From a virus: a stretch of 45,189 nucleotides of DNA. Location: positions 1 to 45,189 of the IMG/VR virus record IMGVR_UViG_3300004369_000035; one strand, 5' to 3'. A program made the translations under genes and the position numbers. Position 1 is the stretch's first letter. Each line of letters starts with the position of its first letter. Below the pieces are notes generated by a model. It was not told the origin of the DNA. It searched no databases and saw nothing but the letters and a program-made list of their open reading frames with translations. Of this stretch, positions 1-6,410 are shown piece after piece.

Positions 1-91
1 GACATAGGAACACACCAAGCCCGCCGCCCAGCGGCCCCGACTGCTCAACTTATTTCGTTGTACGGCAGCGGGGCTGGCATGGCGGGTGGCG

Positions 92-105
92 CATAATGAC
101 CGATA
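92..105 (+). promoter_or_regulatory. start-associated element copy 1
   Basis: CATAATGACCGATA, first of 26 copies. The element consists of a -10-like hexamer (CATAAT, CATTAT or CAAAAT), then RACCGATA, then a G-rich ribosome-binding stretch, with the ATG 24-25 nt from its first base. Here the ATG is at 117. No conserved -35 box is visible; many copies have GTTG-rich DNA just upstream. The promoter role is inferred. Confidence 0.7.
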
Positions 106-116
106 GGGTGACGCAG

Positions 117-185
117 ATGAAGTTATCCACAGGCAACCGCAAGTGCGCTAGTTCGCAGGTTGTGGCTGAGCATAATAACCGATAG
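117..185 (+). CDS. 22-residue ORF
   Basis: ATG lies 25 nt after the start of the element at 92, the same geometry as the larger genes. The predicted peptide begins MKLSTGNRK and ends AEHNNR, the last residues and stop being read from the next start-associated element. No function can be assigned. It could equally be a decayed gene remnant; only the geometry supports it. Confidence 0.35.
   Translation: MKLSTGNRKCASSQVVAEHNNR
123..131 (+). other. DnaA-box-like nonamer
   Basis: TTATCCACA is a perfect match to the classical DnaA box, inside the 22-residue ORF. It stands alone here; one more exact copy (32174-32182) lies inside a CDS. A single box does not define an origin. Confidence 0.25.
171..184 (+). 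promoter_or_regulatory. start-associated element copy 2
   Basis: CATAATAACCGATA, 25 nt before the ATG at 196. It overlaps the last codons and stop of the preceding ORF. Confidence 0.75.
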
Positions 186-195
186 CGTGGGAGAC

Positions 196-558
196 ATGAG
201 CAACCTAACCAACACAGCAGATACCTACAAGCAGGCGTATGACGCTCTCAAAGAGGCTGAGGAAGCCCTTGCGAAAGCACGAACCACGCTGGAAGCCGAC
301 TATGATTTGGCTGGCATCACACGCCACGCCACAAGCGACGGTCACATGGTCGCTATTGAGGAAGTAGAACGCCGAGAGTTTGACATAAACGCTCTCAAAG
401 TTCACGCCCCAAATGCGTTTGACAAAGTGACCGCTCTCAAAGTAGAAACCAAAGCGTTTGACCGTGAAGTGAAGGCGGGCAACATCTCACCCGAAGCCAT
501 TACGGCGAGCGTGAAGGTGAAGCCACACAAGCGAGTGACGGTGGGGGTGGCGGTCTGA
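196..558 (+). CDS. hypothetical protein, 120 aa, helical
   Basis: Not recognised. The protein is charged and predominantly helical in its first half (an Ala/Glu/Lys-rich stretch around residues 10-40, possibly coiled coil). A basic segment with PHKR lies near the C-terminus. ATG 196 is chosen because it sits 25 nt after the start-associated element and behind a GGGAG ribosome-binding site; upstream GTG/TTG codons in frame would run through the element. The stop TGA (556-558) overlaps a possible CTG start of the next gene. Confidence 0.75.
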   Translation: MSNLTNTADTYKQAYDALKEAEEALAKARTTLEADYDLAGITRHATSDGHMVAIEEVERREFDINALKVHAPNAFDKVTALKVETKAFDREVKAGNISPEAITASVKVKPHKRVTVGVAV

Positions 559-617
559 CCAACACCATCTACACACATCACCCGACACTTACAGCGTTCT
601 TAGACGCAACCGCCAAC

Positions 618-884
618 TTGACAGCCGAGGGGCGCCCCGCACATCAAATGACGGTGGAAGCCTACATACTTGCGCTACTTGTGCGCTGGCAACTAGAAGA
701 TGAGGGCGTAGCACCCGATACACCTGCGCTGGTGGATACTATGCGTGACTTGGCGGAACTGAACGAGGAGATGACAGACGACGAGCGCGGGGCCGTGATG
801 CGCCAACTCATAGTCTGGATTACCAACGGCGACGGCTGGTTGCGTGATTATCTCGCCCGTGTGATTACGCATAATGACCGATAA
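618..884 (+). CDS. hypothetical protein with uncertain start
   Basis: Acidic helical protein of unknown function. The frame stays open back to a CTG at 555 that forms a CTGA overlap with the upstream stop, behind a G-rich stretch. This gives 109 aa and would make it the only gene coupled by a CTG in this part of the arm. TTG 618 (88 aa) is the conservative start and ATG 648 a third option. The last residues THNDR and the stop are supplied by the start-associated element at 870. Confidence 0.65.
   Translation: MTAEGRPAHQMTVEAYILALLVRWQLEDEGVAPDTPALVDTMRDLAELNEEMTDDERGAVMRQLIVWITNGDGWLRDYLARVITHNDR
870..883 (+). promoter_or_regulatory. start-associated element copy 3
   Basis: CATAATGACCGATA, 25 nt before ATG 895. 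It is also read as the final codons of the upstream gene (HNDR then TAA). Confidence 0.75.
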
Positions 885-894
885 GGTGGGAGAC

Positions 895-1116
895 ATGACC
901 ACACAACTCCAAATCCACACCAACGAAATCCCCACATTTGAGTTCACAAATCACGGCTCATTCCAAGTCGTTCGTCTAATCGTGAACACCAGCAAGGGCG
1001 AGGAAACGCAAGTTACGGTGTTCCTGCCCGAAGGCTCAACGCACGGCGACATTCTGAAATCGCTTGCTGATGCCGTTATCCAAGCACCCGAAGCGAAGCA
1101 AGAGGTGATGTGCTGA
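895..1116 (+). CDS. hypothetical protein, paralogue of the gene at 6411
   Basis: 73 aa of unknown function. It resembles the 63-aa product at 6411-6602: both begin MT, carry an IHT motif near the N-terminus, share an F..(V)N..SF segment, then a V.F.LP/AKG pattern, and end with a DIL-containing helix rich in Ala/Glu. This suggests duplication of a gene together with its start-associated element. The ATG is fixed by the element spacing and a GGGAG site. The gene stops two bases before the next element. Confidence 0.72.
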   Translation: MTTQLQIHTNEIPTFEFTNHGSFQVVRLIVNTSKGEETQVTVFLPEGSTHGDILKSLADAVIQAPEAKQEVMC

Positions 1117-1117
1117 G

Positions 1118-1131
1118 CATAATGACCGATA
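1118..1131 (+). promoter_or_regulatory. start-associated element copy 4
   Basis: CATAATGACCGATA, 24 nt before ATG 1142, immediately after the TGA of the previous gene. Confidence 0.75.
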
Positions 1132-1141
1132 AGGTGACAGT

Positions 1142-1330
1142 ATGAGCCACCCTTCTTATCCGAACCACCGAGTTCCGTTCCCGAAAGACCACGACTACGC
1201 AGGCGTAGAGTGCGTGGACTGCTCGAGCCCCGAAGTCATCTGGCACGACAAGCAAGCACTGGAAGTTGAGTGCTATGAGTGCGGGTGTCTTTACCTTCTA
1301 GCGGTTGGCGTTGAGCATAATAACCGATAG
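1142..1330 (+). CDS. small zinc-ribbon-like protein
   Basis: 62 aa with two CxxC-type knuckles, CVDC near residue 25 and CYECGC near residue 45, spaced as in short zinc ribbons. It is one of several short Cys-rich proteins in this arm (also 5951, 6165, 7239, 8386, 14758). Metal binding is inferred from the cysteine spacing; the role is unknown. The C-terminal EHNNR and stop are read from the start-associated element at 1316. Confidence 0.72.
   Translation: MSHPSYPNHRVPFPKDHDYAGVECVDCSSPEVIWHDKQALEVECYECGCLYLLAVGVEHNNR
1316..1329 (+). promoter_or_regulatory. start-associated element copy 5
   Basis: CATAATAACCGATA, 25 nt before ATG 1341. It overlaps the 3' end of the zinc-ribbon gene. Confidence 0.75.
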
Positions 1331-1340
1331 AGTGGCAGTC

Positions 1341-1832
1341 ATGGGATACACACATTACTACTCACGCAACACCAAAAATCTAGGCTCAGCCTATTTCTAC
1401 GGCAAACTTGCGCTTGACGCTAAGGCGATTATTGCCGAGGCTCAAAAGCGAGGCATCACCATTCGTGGTGGCGACGGCGAAGGCGAACCCGAATACAACG
1501 AGGGCTATTTCTCACTCAACGGCAACGCCGAAGCGGGCGAGGACTTTGAGACCTTTATGTGGGAAGCCTTGCCCGAGCAACCCGAGTGGCAACGCCAACA
1601 CTTCTCAGCGAGTGGGAAAAATCCAAACGAAATCTTTGACTTCTGCAAGACCGCCCACCGACCCTATGATGCCGTAGTCACGGCGATACTCATTCGGGCG
1701 AAGGTCATCTACGGTGACTGCGTAGAAATCCGCTCAGACGGTGACTGGTCGGACTGGCAGGCAGGGCGAGACCTTTACGAGGCAGTATTCGGAGAACTCG
1801 CACCCAACCCATTTGTCATGGTCAGCGCATGA
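1341..1832 (+). CDS. conserved phage protein of the MGYTHY family
   Basis: 163 aa. The N-terminus MGYTHYYSRN, the central GDGEGEPEYN segment, the FCKTAHRPYDAVVTAIL helix and the later SDGDWSDWQ signature are what I recall of a phage-encoded hypothetical family found in many actinobacterial and other phages. No biochemical role is known to me. Length is full for that family. The start follows the element at 1316; the stop overlaps the next gene by ATGA. Confidence 0.82.
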   Translation: MGYTHYYSRNTKNLGSAYFYGKLALDAKAIIAEAQKRGITIRGGDGEGEPEYNEGYFSLNGNAEAGEDFETFMWEALPEQPEWQRQHFSASGKNPNEIFDFCKTAHRPYDAVVTAILIRAKVIYGDCVEIRSDGDWSDWQAGRDLYEAVFGELAPNPFVMVSA

Positions 1833-2011
1833 CGAAGCGGGGCTTGGTGGAGCGACTACATAAACTCGCCAAGATAGAGGGCGACCTTATCCGTGCTATT
1901 GACAAGCACAGTATTTCGGCTGAACGGCATGGTGCTTTCACCTACATACCAGAGGACAAACTTAGGGAAATCGCACAAGACTTGCTGAAAAAACTTGACA
2001 AACTGAAATAG
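1829..2011 (+). CDS. hypothetical protein, 60 aa
   Basis: Basic, helical protein starting in an ATGA overlap with the MGYTHY gene, so translation is likely coupled. Ends in KKLDKLK. Not recognised. It is the last gene before the first copy of the 31-nt intergenic element, which starts 2 nt after its stop. Confidence 0.7.
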   Translation: MTKRGLVERLHKLAKIEGDLIRAIDKHSISAERHGAFTYIPEDKLREIAQDLLKKLDKLK

Positions 2012-2013
2012 TC

Positions 2014-2044
2014 CTTTCCACCACCGTAACGATAGAGATAAGAC
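2014..2044 (+). repeat. 31-nt conserved intergenic element, copy 1
   Basis: Consensus across six copies: CTTTCCGCCACCGTAAAG followed by ATAGAGACAAGAC. Five of the six lie directly after a plus-strand gene. Each is followed by a GC-rich block with GGGCC/CCCCG words, and 112-132 nt later by a start-associated element. This copy has CCACC and TAACG variants. Confidence 0.75.
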
Positions 2045-2144
2045 TTTCCCACTTGGGCCCCGCGTTGCGTTTGTTTGGTCTATCGCCGCACACCTGCGGC
2101 GGGGCCGTGGTGGCTGGCACGGCTTGGGTCGGGTTGTGATACAG

Positions 2145-2158
2145 CATAATAACCGATA
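2145..2158 (+). promoter_or_regulatory. start-associated element copy 6
   Basis: CATAATAACCGATA, 25 nt before ATG 2170, closing the first composite intergenic cassette. Confidence 0.75.
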
Positions 2159-2169
2159 GGTTGGGGGGC

Positions 2170-2397
2170 ATGAGAAACACAATCAAACCACGCAAGAGCC
2201 GAGCAGTCACGGAACTCCGTTATGACAAGCGAGAGCGTACCCTTATCGTTGAGTACACCAACGGTGGGCGATACCTTTACGCAAGCGTCACGCCGAGTGT
2301 CTGGCGACTTGTGAAGCGTCATGGCAAGGAAAACGGCTTCGGTAGAACCGTGAACCAAATCGTCAAGCCCAACCACGAAGTACTGAGGGTGGGCTGA
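2170..2397 (+). CDS. KTSC-domain protein
   Basis: 75 aa. After a basic N-terminus the protein has a strand pattern LRYDKRERTLIVEYTNGGRY followed by LYASVTPSVW, a helix and FGRTVNQIV. This matches the small KTSC domain (single-domain proteins of unknown function, proposed to bind nucleic acid). ATG 2170 fits the element spacing and a GGGGGG ribosome-binding stretch. One base separates its stop from the next ATG, so the two genes are probably co-translated. Confidence 0.75.
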   Translation: MRNTIKPRKSRAVTELRYDKRERTLIVEYTNGGRYLYASVTPSVWRLVKRHGKENGFGRTVNQIVKPNHEVLRVG

Positions 2398-2398
2398 C

Positions 2399-2686
2399 AT
2401 GGGGCGACTTGGCGCAGAGAGCATGAGAGAGATTGGCGACGACATGGGCGTAAGCCTTCGCCAGCAACTGTCATGGCATTTGACGGGCAACCACTATCCA
2501 CCCGTACCGACCAGCATGATTGAGCCGTGTATTCAGGCGATTGAGGCGGTACGAGAGTATGACTTTGAGCGTGAAATCGCACTCCCCGAAGGAGTGTTGT
2601 GGCGGGGCCGTGAGGCAGCACCAGCGCACGCAATCGTGTCGGCACACCACCTAGAAACATGGTGCGACGAAGATGAGTACGAGTAA
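2399..2686 (+). CDS. hypothetical protein, 95 aa
   Basis: Unrecognised; acidic C-terminus (CDEDEYE). It follows the KTSC gene with one intervening base and no start-associated element of its own, so the two form an operon. Confidence 0.7.
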   Translation: MGRLGAESMREIGDDMGVSLRQQLSWHLTGNHYPPVPTSMIEPCIQAIEAVREYDFEREIALPEGVLWRGREAAPAHAIVSAHHLETWCDEDEYE

Positions 2687-2700
2687 AGGTTGCCGTTACA

Positions 2701-2714
2701 CATAATGACCGATA
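2701..2714 (+). promoter_or_regulatory. start-associated element copy 7
   Basis: CATAATGACCGATA, 24 nt before ATG 2725; the ribosome-binding part is CTGAAAGT instead of the common G-rich form. Confidence 0.75.
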
Positions 2715-2724
2715 ACCTGAAAGT

Positions 2725-2955
2725 ATGACAAACAAACCAGAAAGCAGAACCCACAGCGTCAAGTTAGAAGTGCTTGTCACTATGGAAGAAATGGAAAGTA
2801 CGCCAGAAGTGTCGGCAGAAATCGCCATGAACATTACTGATGAAATCCTTGCTGAACAAGCACCCCACTGGAACGCCCAAGTGACCGTCATGGAAGCATG
2901 GGATACCGACGAACAAGAAGTAACACAGAGGAGTATTTACTATGGAACAGAATGA
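2725..2955 (+). CDS. hypothetical protein, 76 aa
   Basis: Acidic small protein, Glu/Met-rich between residues 15 and 45. Not recognised. Its 3' end overlaps the next gene by 14 nt and contains that gene's ribosome-binding site (GAGGAG), indicating coupled expression. Confidence 0.7.
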   Translation: MTNKPESRTHSVKLEVLVTMEEMESTPEVSAEIAMNITDEILAEQAPHWNAQVTVMEAWDTDEQEVTQRSIYYGTE

Positions 2956-3253
2956 ACTAACGCCAGCATGGATTGACCACACGGTAAACCGAGAGCCAAT
3001 CCCCCCAGTCACCGAGCCCCGACTATTCGTGAATGACATTTACTTAGCAGCGGGCGGTGGTGGTGGGCGACAAGAAGTGCTAACCAAGAAGCCACGCAAG
3101 CCACGCAGGCGCAAGGAAGTCACGGCAGACAAGTTTATTGTCTTACGGGTGACTGAGCAGTTGTACCAACAGGTACAGTCAGCGTCGGAGTTGGCAGGCA
3201 CAGACACAAGCAAGTGGGTGCGCCAAGCAGTCGTAGAACAGTTGGGCAAGTAA
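2942..3253 (+). CDS. ribbon-helix-helix (CopG/Arc-like) DNA-binding protein
   Basis: 103 aa. Residues about 62-103 fit an RHH fold: a short strand FIVLRVTEQ, a helix LYQQVQSASELAG, then the second helix TSKWVRQAVVEQL. Ahead of it lies a Gly run (GGGGG) and a very basic linker (KKPRKPRRRK) that could contact the DNA backbone. RHH proteins act as dimeric repressors, so this is a candidate regulator of the arm. Its stop TAA overlaps the next ATG (TAATG). Confidence 0.75.
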   Translation: MEQNELTPAWIDHTVNREPIPPVTEPRLFVNDIYLAAGGGGGRQEVLTKKPRKPRRRKEVTADKFIVLRVTEQLYQQVQSASELAGTDTSKWVRQAVVEQLGK

Positions 3254-3411
3254 TGGGTATCATCTCAACCTTATTGGCTTACCAAGCGGGCAAGGGAAGC
3301 GAACGACGCAAGCGGGGCCGCAAGGAACGCCGTGCGGAGTTCTTCCGTGAGTGGAACGAAGCCAGAGAGCCAGAGCAGTACTACGCAGACGACAGCGACG
3401 GCAGCGAGTAG
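3253..3411 (+). CDS. small basic-then-acidic protein, 52 aa
   Basis: Starts in a TAATG overlap with the RHH gene. A short hydrophobic start (MGIISTLLAYQ) is followed by an Arg/Lys-rich central region and an acidic tail (DDSDGSE). Unknown function; probably co-expressed with the RHH protein. Confidence 0.65.
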   Translation: MGIISTLLAYQAGKGSERRKRGRKERRAEFFREWNEAREPEQYYADDSDGSE

Positions 3412-3416
3412 TTGTA

Positions 3417-3430
3417 CATAATGACCGATA
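3417..3430 (+). promoter_or_regulatory. start-associated element copy 8
   Basis: CATAATGACCGATA, 25 nt before ATG 3442, preceded by GTTGTA. Confidence 0.75.
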
Positions 3431-3441
3431 GCATGGCAGGT

Positions 3442-3669
3442 ATGACCACATCAACCCTAATCGTCAAAGAAATCACCCAAGCCCTTGCTGATAACTATCT
3501 CGGTATCGGCTCAACGCCAGAGAGCGCTATTGTCTCTCTTACTGATGACCTACTCAATAATCGCCTAAACGCTAGAAGCGCCTCAGAGTGGGATGCAACA
3601 CAAGACGAACTGCTGATGGCTATCGGAACGCTGCTGATGGAAATCATGGATAGGGCGTTAGCCGCCTAG
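3442..3669 (+). CDS. hypothetical protein, 75 aa
   Basis: Helical, slightly acidic protein beginning MTTSTLIVKEIT. The MTT-then-VKEI opening also occurs at 7563, possibly a shared N-terminus. No family recognised. Ends 12 nt before the second 31-nt element. Confidence 0.7.
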   Translation: MTTSTLIVKEITQALADNYLGIGSTPESAIVSLTDDLLNNRLNARSASEWDATQDELLMAIGTLLMEIMDRALAA

Positions 3670-3681
3670 CGGCGCAAGTCG

Positions 3682-3712
3682 CTTTCCGCCACCGTAGAGA
3701 TAGAGACAAGAC
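3682..3712 (+). repeat. 31-nt conserved intergenic element, copy 2
   Basis: CTTTCCGCCACCGTAGAG variant, followed by a GGGGCCCCGAG palindromic word and a CGGGGCC word before the next start-associated element. Confidence 0.75.
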
Positions 3713-3800
3713 CCCCATCTGGGGCCCCGAGTATTCGTTTCGCTCGCTATTGGCAGCGGGGCCGTGGTCGCCATGCGCCGACGGGCGAGTTGGCGTTGTA

Positions 3801-3814
3801 CATAATAACCGATA
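3801..3814 (+). promoter_or_regulatory. start-associated element copy 9
   Basis: CATAATAACCGATA, 25 nt before ATG 3826; upstream TTGGCGTTGTA is shared with several copies. Confidence 0.75.
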
Positions 3815-3825
3815 GCGTGAGTGGC

Positions 3826-4080
3826 ATGACCACAACAGACACCACATTCGGATTAGTTCTTACTTGCGTGAGCAACGGTAAGCGTCTCGCAGTATGGGAG
3901 AGCGGCGATAAGCAACTCAAAGTGATACTGCGTGACCACTACACGGGCAAACTAATCGCTAGTAAGACATTCCGTGATTGCGAGACACAGCACCACGACA
4001 GCGAGCGTTGGCTCAACGACAAGGTTGGCTACCCCAACGACTTCGCTGGCTTGCTCAGCGAGAGGGCGTGGGATAAGTGA
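3826..4080 (+). CDS. hypothetical protein, 84 aa
   Basis: Mixed alpha/beta small protein with an aromatic/basic core (VWESGDKQLKVILRD). Not recognised. Monocistronic: own element upstream and another element 20 nt after its stop. Confidence 0.7.
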   Translation: MTTTDTTFGLVLTCVSNGKRLAVWESGDKQLKVILRDHYTGKLIASKTFRDCETQHHDSERWLNDKVGYPNDFAGLLSERAWDK

Positions 4081-4099
4081 GCGCACCTAAGTTGTTGCA

Positions 4100-4113
4100 C
4101 ATAATGACCGATA
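4100..4113 (+). promoter_or_regulatory. start-associated element copy 10
   Basis: CATAATGACCGATA, 24 nt before ATG 4124. Confidence 0.75.
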
Positions 4114-4123
4114 GAGTGGCAGT

Positions 4124-4324
4124 ATGAACGAGACACAAAAACTATTCGTTGATTACTGGGGCTTAGTGATAGACCAACTCGGCGGTTCGCCGTCGTGGGG
4201 AGACATAGCCGAACTCACGCACGAAACACAAGTAGCCCTATTTGGGTGGTGCGGGTGCGAGGATAACGAGGGCAACGAAAACCCATACGAGGACTGCCCG
4301 ACATCGGGGCCGTATTACCTCTAA
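4124..4324 (+). CDS. hypothetical protein, 66 aa
   Basis: Acidic, Trp-rich; the C-terminal third carries GWCGCEDNEGNEN and CPTSG, so a Cys pair is possible. No family assigned. Its stop codon overlaps the end of a convergent minus-strand ORF. Confidence 0.68.
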   Translation: MNETQKLFVDYWGLVIDQLGGSPSWGDIAELTHETQVALFGWCGCEDNEGNENPYEDCPTSGPYYL

Positions 4325-4473
4325 CGACTAGGGCAACAAGATGACCCACGCTGAACTGGCTGAATGAAGCGTGGAACTTGCTTATCTTTTCTTACGGTAA
4401 TAACCGTATCCGTGCTTGGCTTGGGCGGGGGCCCCGATGGTTCAGTCTGGGGTTCATTAGGCTCAGTAGTCAT
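4321..4473 (-). CDS. small Pro-rich protein, 50 aa
   Basis: Minus-strand ORF beginning MTTEPNEPQTEPSGPPPKPS, then a basic segment. It starts 3 nt after the stop of the 87-aa gene upstream, whose last codons provide a GGTGGA ribosome-binding site, so the two form a leftward operon embedded in the rightward arm. The stop overlaps the stop of the plus-strand gene at 4324. Confidence 0.5.
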   Translation of the reverse strand: MTTEPNEPQTEPSGPPPKPSTDTVITVRKDKQVPRFIQPVQRGSSCCPSR

Positions 4474-4476
4474 AAG

Positions 4477-4740
4477 TTAGTCCACCTTGTGAGGCGACTC
4501 GGGAAGTACGACACCGCCGATAGCCACGCCGTTACTACCGATAGTTCCTGCGATGCTGGCAAGCGAGCGTTCACGGGGCTCGAGCGGCGCACCCCAGAGT
4601 TGCTTGGCACGAATGTCTTGTTCCAGTCGGGCGACAATAGTTTCTAGTTCGTTGACCCTGCGCTCCAAAATCGCCTCACGGCTAATCCGTGCGTCAACTC
4701 GGTAGTCCCGAGAGTCGTCATCTTCGTAAGAGTTGCTCAT
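4477..4740 (-). CDS. hypothetical coiled-coil protein, 87 aa
   Basis: Starts MSNSYEDDD; residues about 15-45 form an amphipathic helix (AILERRVNELETIVARLEQDIR) likely to be a coiled coil, followed by a Gly/Val-rich tail. It lacks a start-associated element; the third 31-nt element lies 22 nt upstream of its ATG, so its promoter may be in that cassette. A longer in-frame reading upstream would pass through the element and is not favoured. Confidence 0.65.
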   Translation of the reverse strand: MSNSYEDDDSRDYRVDARISREAILERRVNELETIVARLEQDIRAKQLWGAPLEPRERSLASIAGTIGSNGVAIGGVVLPESPHKVD

Positions 4741-4761
4741 GTAGTGAGAGTACCACAAAGG

Positions 4762-4792
4762 CTTTCCGCCACCGTAACGATAGAGACAACAC
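4762..4792 (+). repeat. 31-nt conserved intergenic element, copy 3
   Basis: CTTTCCGCCACCGTAACG variant. The only copy not directly downstream of a plus-strand gene; it is upstream of the leftward gene at 4740. Followed by (GTGCGC)-type purine/pyrimidine alternation. Confidence 0.75.
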
Positions 4793-4873
4793 ATTCTGCC
4801 CCCCAGCCCCGCGTGCGCGCTGCGGGTGCGGGTGCGCTTGCGCTTGCGCATGGGTGCGTGGGTTGTCGTTGTA

Positions 4874-4887
4874 CATAATAACCGATA
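4874..4887 (+). promoter_or_regulatory. start-associated element copy 11, start codon changed to ACG
   Basis: CATAATAACCGATA followed by GCGTGGGGGGT. The base exactly 25 nt on begins ACG (4899-4901) where other copies have ATG. Confidence 0.7.
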
Positions 4888-4898
4888 GCGTGGGGGGT

Positions 4899-4964
4899 AC
4901 GCCCGCGCCACACGAAGCGCGACCACCTAGCGGGCGGGGGGGTCGCGGGAAGGGGAAAGCATGA
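4899..4964 (+). other. possible 21-aa leader ORF starting with ACG
   Basis: Read from the ACG at the position normally occupied by ATG, the frame runs TPAPHEARPP and ends Lys/Gly-rich, with its TGA overlapping the ATG of the next gene (ATGA). Either a leader peptide with a weak start or a gene silenced by an ATG-to-ACG change. Confidence 0.3.
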
Positions 4965-5095
4965 AGTCGCAACGCATCGCGTTGGCGCTCGCCTTGCTCG
5001 CCACGCTGGATAACAGCGTGTCGCTCAAGGGCTGGCACGGCTCGGCTCGCCTGCGGGCGTATGTCGCCCGTGCGGTCGCCGACCTGCTCGCCTAG
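4961..5095 (+). CDS. small Ala/Leu-rich helical protein, 44 aa
   Basis: Strong ribosome-binding site GGGAAGGGGAAAGC directly before ATG 4961. The N-terminal half (MKSQRIALALALLATL) is hydrophobic and could be a signal or membrane segment; the C-terminal half is Arg/Ala-rich. Unknown function. A stable hairpin lies 12 nt past the stop. Confidence 0.6.
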   Translation: MKSQRIALALALLATLDNSVSLKGWHGSARLRAYVARAVADLLA

Positions 5096-5106
5096 CGAGT
5101 GTCGGG

Positions 5107-5132
5107 GGCGGGTGGGGGAAACCCCACTCGCC
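5107..5132 (+). terminator. GNRA-capped GC hairpin
   Basis: Stem GGCGGGTGGGG pairs with CCCCACTCGCC (11 bp, one G-T) around a GAAA loop. No U tract follows, as is common for actinobacterial terminators. Between it and the next promoter lies a second hairpin. Confidence 0.5.
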
Positions 5133-5219
5133 CACCGCTTACGCCCGCCCTACCGTCGTTTGCTTATCCCCCCTTCGCATCGGCGGTGGGGCGTGTGCGA
5201 CAGCCCCGAAGGTGGTTTT

Positions 5220-5237
5220 GTTAGCATTTGCGCTAAC
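5220..5237 (+). terminator. hairpin with short T run
   Basis: GTTAGC and GCTAAC arms around six bases, followed by AGTTTT; fits a weak intrinsic terminator upstream of copy 12. Confidence 0.45.
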
Positions 5238-5279
5238 AGTTTTCTCGGGGCCGTGGCTGCGCCAACGGTTGTCGTAGCA

Positions 5280-5293
5280 CATAATAACCGATA
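5280..5293 (+). promoter_or_regulatory. start-associated element copy 12
   Basis: CATAATAACCGATA, 24 nt before ATG 5304. Confidence 0.75.
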
Positions 5294-5303
5294 ACATGGA
5301 AGT

Positions 5304-5447
5304 ATGACCAAGAGACATAAATGGCTACCACAAGAGCGTCAAGCGCATCAAGACGGTGTGCGAAGCAAGGCGCAGACCTTTGCTGACCGACGCAAGAAGT
5401 CGGACAAGGAAGCGTGTCGCAAGTGGAAATGGAACGGAGTAGGGTGA
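5304..5447 (+). CDS. small highly basic protein, 47 aa
   Basis: MTKRHKWLPQERQ onward, dominated by Lys/Arg and Gln and ending KWKWNGVG. Possible nucleic-acid-binding peptide; family unknown. Position 24 nt after the element supports the start. The TGA overlaps the GTG of the next gene. Confidence 0.65.
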   Translation: MTKRHKWLPQERQAHQDGVRSKAQTFADRRKKSDKEACRKWKWNGVG

Positions 5448-5734
5448 GTGCCATGCTTGACCGCCCCGCTATTGAGAAAGCCCTAGAAGACGCAGACATG
5501 AACTTGCTACTCATGGATGGCTTTGACGAAGCCTTCATCGGTTTCACAACACGCATCAACGAACCAGATGTCGCCGTGTATGATTACGACAAGATGGTTG
5601 AGACACTCATGTTTCGGGACTCTATGTCCGCAGAAGAAGCCGAGGAATACATTGAGTACAACTGTCAGGGTGCTTGGGTGGGCGAACAGACCCCATACAT
5701 CGTGAGAGGGCTATCGCATCTTGGCATCGCCTAA
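5444..5734 (+). CDS. acidic hypothetical protein, about 96 aa
   Basis: GTG 5444 gives a GTGA overlap with the upstream stop; ATG 5453 is an alternative only three codons later. The product is strongly acidic with a helical EEAEEYIEYN stretch around residue 65. No recognised family. Acidic small phage proteins are sometimes DNA mimics, but nothing here proves that. Confidence 0.68.
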   Translation: MSAMLDRPAIEKALEDADMNLLLMDGFDEAFIGFTTRINEPDVAVYDYDKMVETLMFRDSMSAEEAEEYIEYNCQGAWVGEQTPYIVRGLSHLGIA

Positions 5735-5957
5735 CTACTCGTACACGGCGTTTTTGGCTGACCTAGCCATACTGTATGACGCACACATCAAGGCGACACC
5801 GCCTAACAAACTTTTGCGTCTGGGGCAGTTCTACTTCACCTTGCTCGTCACCAAGCGCCCCGATGTTGCAGACAGTGTTTCAGGAAGCGAGTTTGACCCG
5901 TTCTATCAAGAGGTACTGTCGTCAGAACTTCACGAGAAGGTGGAGTTGCTGTGGTAG
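5721..5957 (+). CDS. hypothetical protein, 78 aa, TTG start
   Basis: The only plausible start in this frame is TTG 5721 (a stop lies six codons upstream), with GAGAGGG about 10 nt before it. Helical protein with aromatic residues (FYFTLLV). Overlaps both neighbours by short stretches, indicating a translationally coupled run 5304-6151. Confidence 0.65.
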   Translation: MASPNYSYTAFLADLAILYDAHIKATPPNKLLRLGQFYFTLLVTKRPDVADSVSGSEFDPFYQEVLSSELHEKVELLW

Positions 5958-6151
5958 CACCACCCCTGTATGTCTGTGAGTTGTGTCGTCACGGAATAGA
6001 CCCGAAGGGGCATAACACCATACGGCTCGCTACGACATGGGTGCGGGGCCAGGGCAAGACCCTGTTCTCAGTTGAGCAAGAGCATTACCGTTATCGCCAC
6101 GACTTTTGCGTGGATAAAGAGATTAGAGAACAGCAGGAAACGCTGTTCTAG
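5951..6151 (+). CDS. small Cys/His protein, 66 aa
   Basis: GTG start overlapping the previous stop. CELCRHG near residue 9 and a HDFC near residue 50 could form one metal site. Unknown function. Last gene of the run; it is followed by a convergent minus-strand gene 13 nt away. Confidence 0.65.
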   Translation: MVAPPLYVCELCRHGIDPKGHNTIRLATTWVRGQGKTLFSVEQEHYRYRHDFCVDKEIREQQETLF

Positions 6152-6164
6152 CCCCGAGCGCGGG

Positions 6165-6335
6165 TCATACTCCTCTTATCGTTTTCCCGCACTCCACGCA
6201 GGCTGTGTCGTAGGCAGCCTCAACGCACCCGAACCAGCCCTCGTAGAGGGGGTCAGTCTGAGCGCAGGTATCTGAACAGTAGGTGTTGACATCCACGGTA
6301 TCGCCGTGGTCGTCGGTGATAAGTACGATGTTCAT
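6165..6335 (-). CDS. small Cys-rich protein on the minus strand, 56 aa
   Basis: MNIVLITDDHGD start, then CSDTC and CVECGK pairs consistent with a zinc ribbon. It is the only minus-strand gene with its own start-associated element at the usual 25-nt distance, showing that the element travels with genes in either orientation. Confidence 0.7.
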   Translation of the reverse strand: MNIVLITDDHGDTVDVNTYCSDTCAQTDPLYEGWFGCVEAAYDTACVECGKTIRGV

Positions 6336-6346
6336 AACGCCCACCC

Positions 6347-6360
6347 TATCGGTTATTATG
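6347..6360 (-). promoter_or_regulatory. start-associated element copy 13 (minus strand)
   Basis: CATAATAACCGATA on the minus strand, 25 nt before ATG 6335, back to back with copy 14. Confidence 0.75.
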
Positions 6361-6385
6361 TAAAACAGCACAGGTTGTCGTTGTA

Positions 6386-6399
6386 CATTATGACCGATA
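6386..6399 (+). promoter_or_regulatory. start-associated element copy 14
   Basis: CATTATGACCGATA, 25 nt before ATG 6411; upstream GGTTGTCGTTGTA. Confidence 0.75.
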
Positions 6400-6410
6400 G
6401 AGTGGTGGGC

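Noticed and set aside
123-131. DnaA box as evidence of a replication origin
   Set aside because: Only single isolated boxes (also 32174-32182 in a CDS); no AT-rich unwinding region or box cluster.
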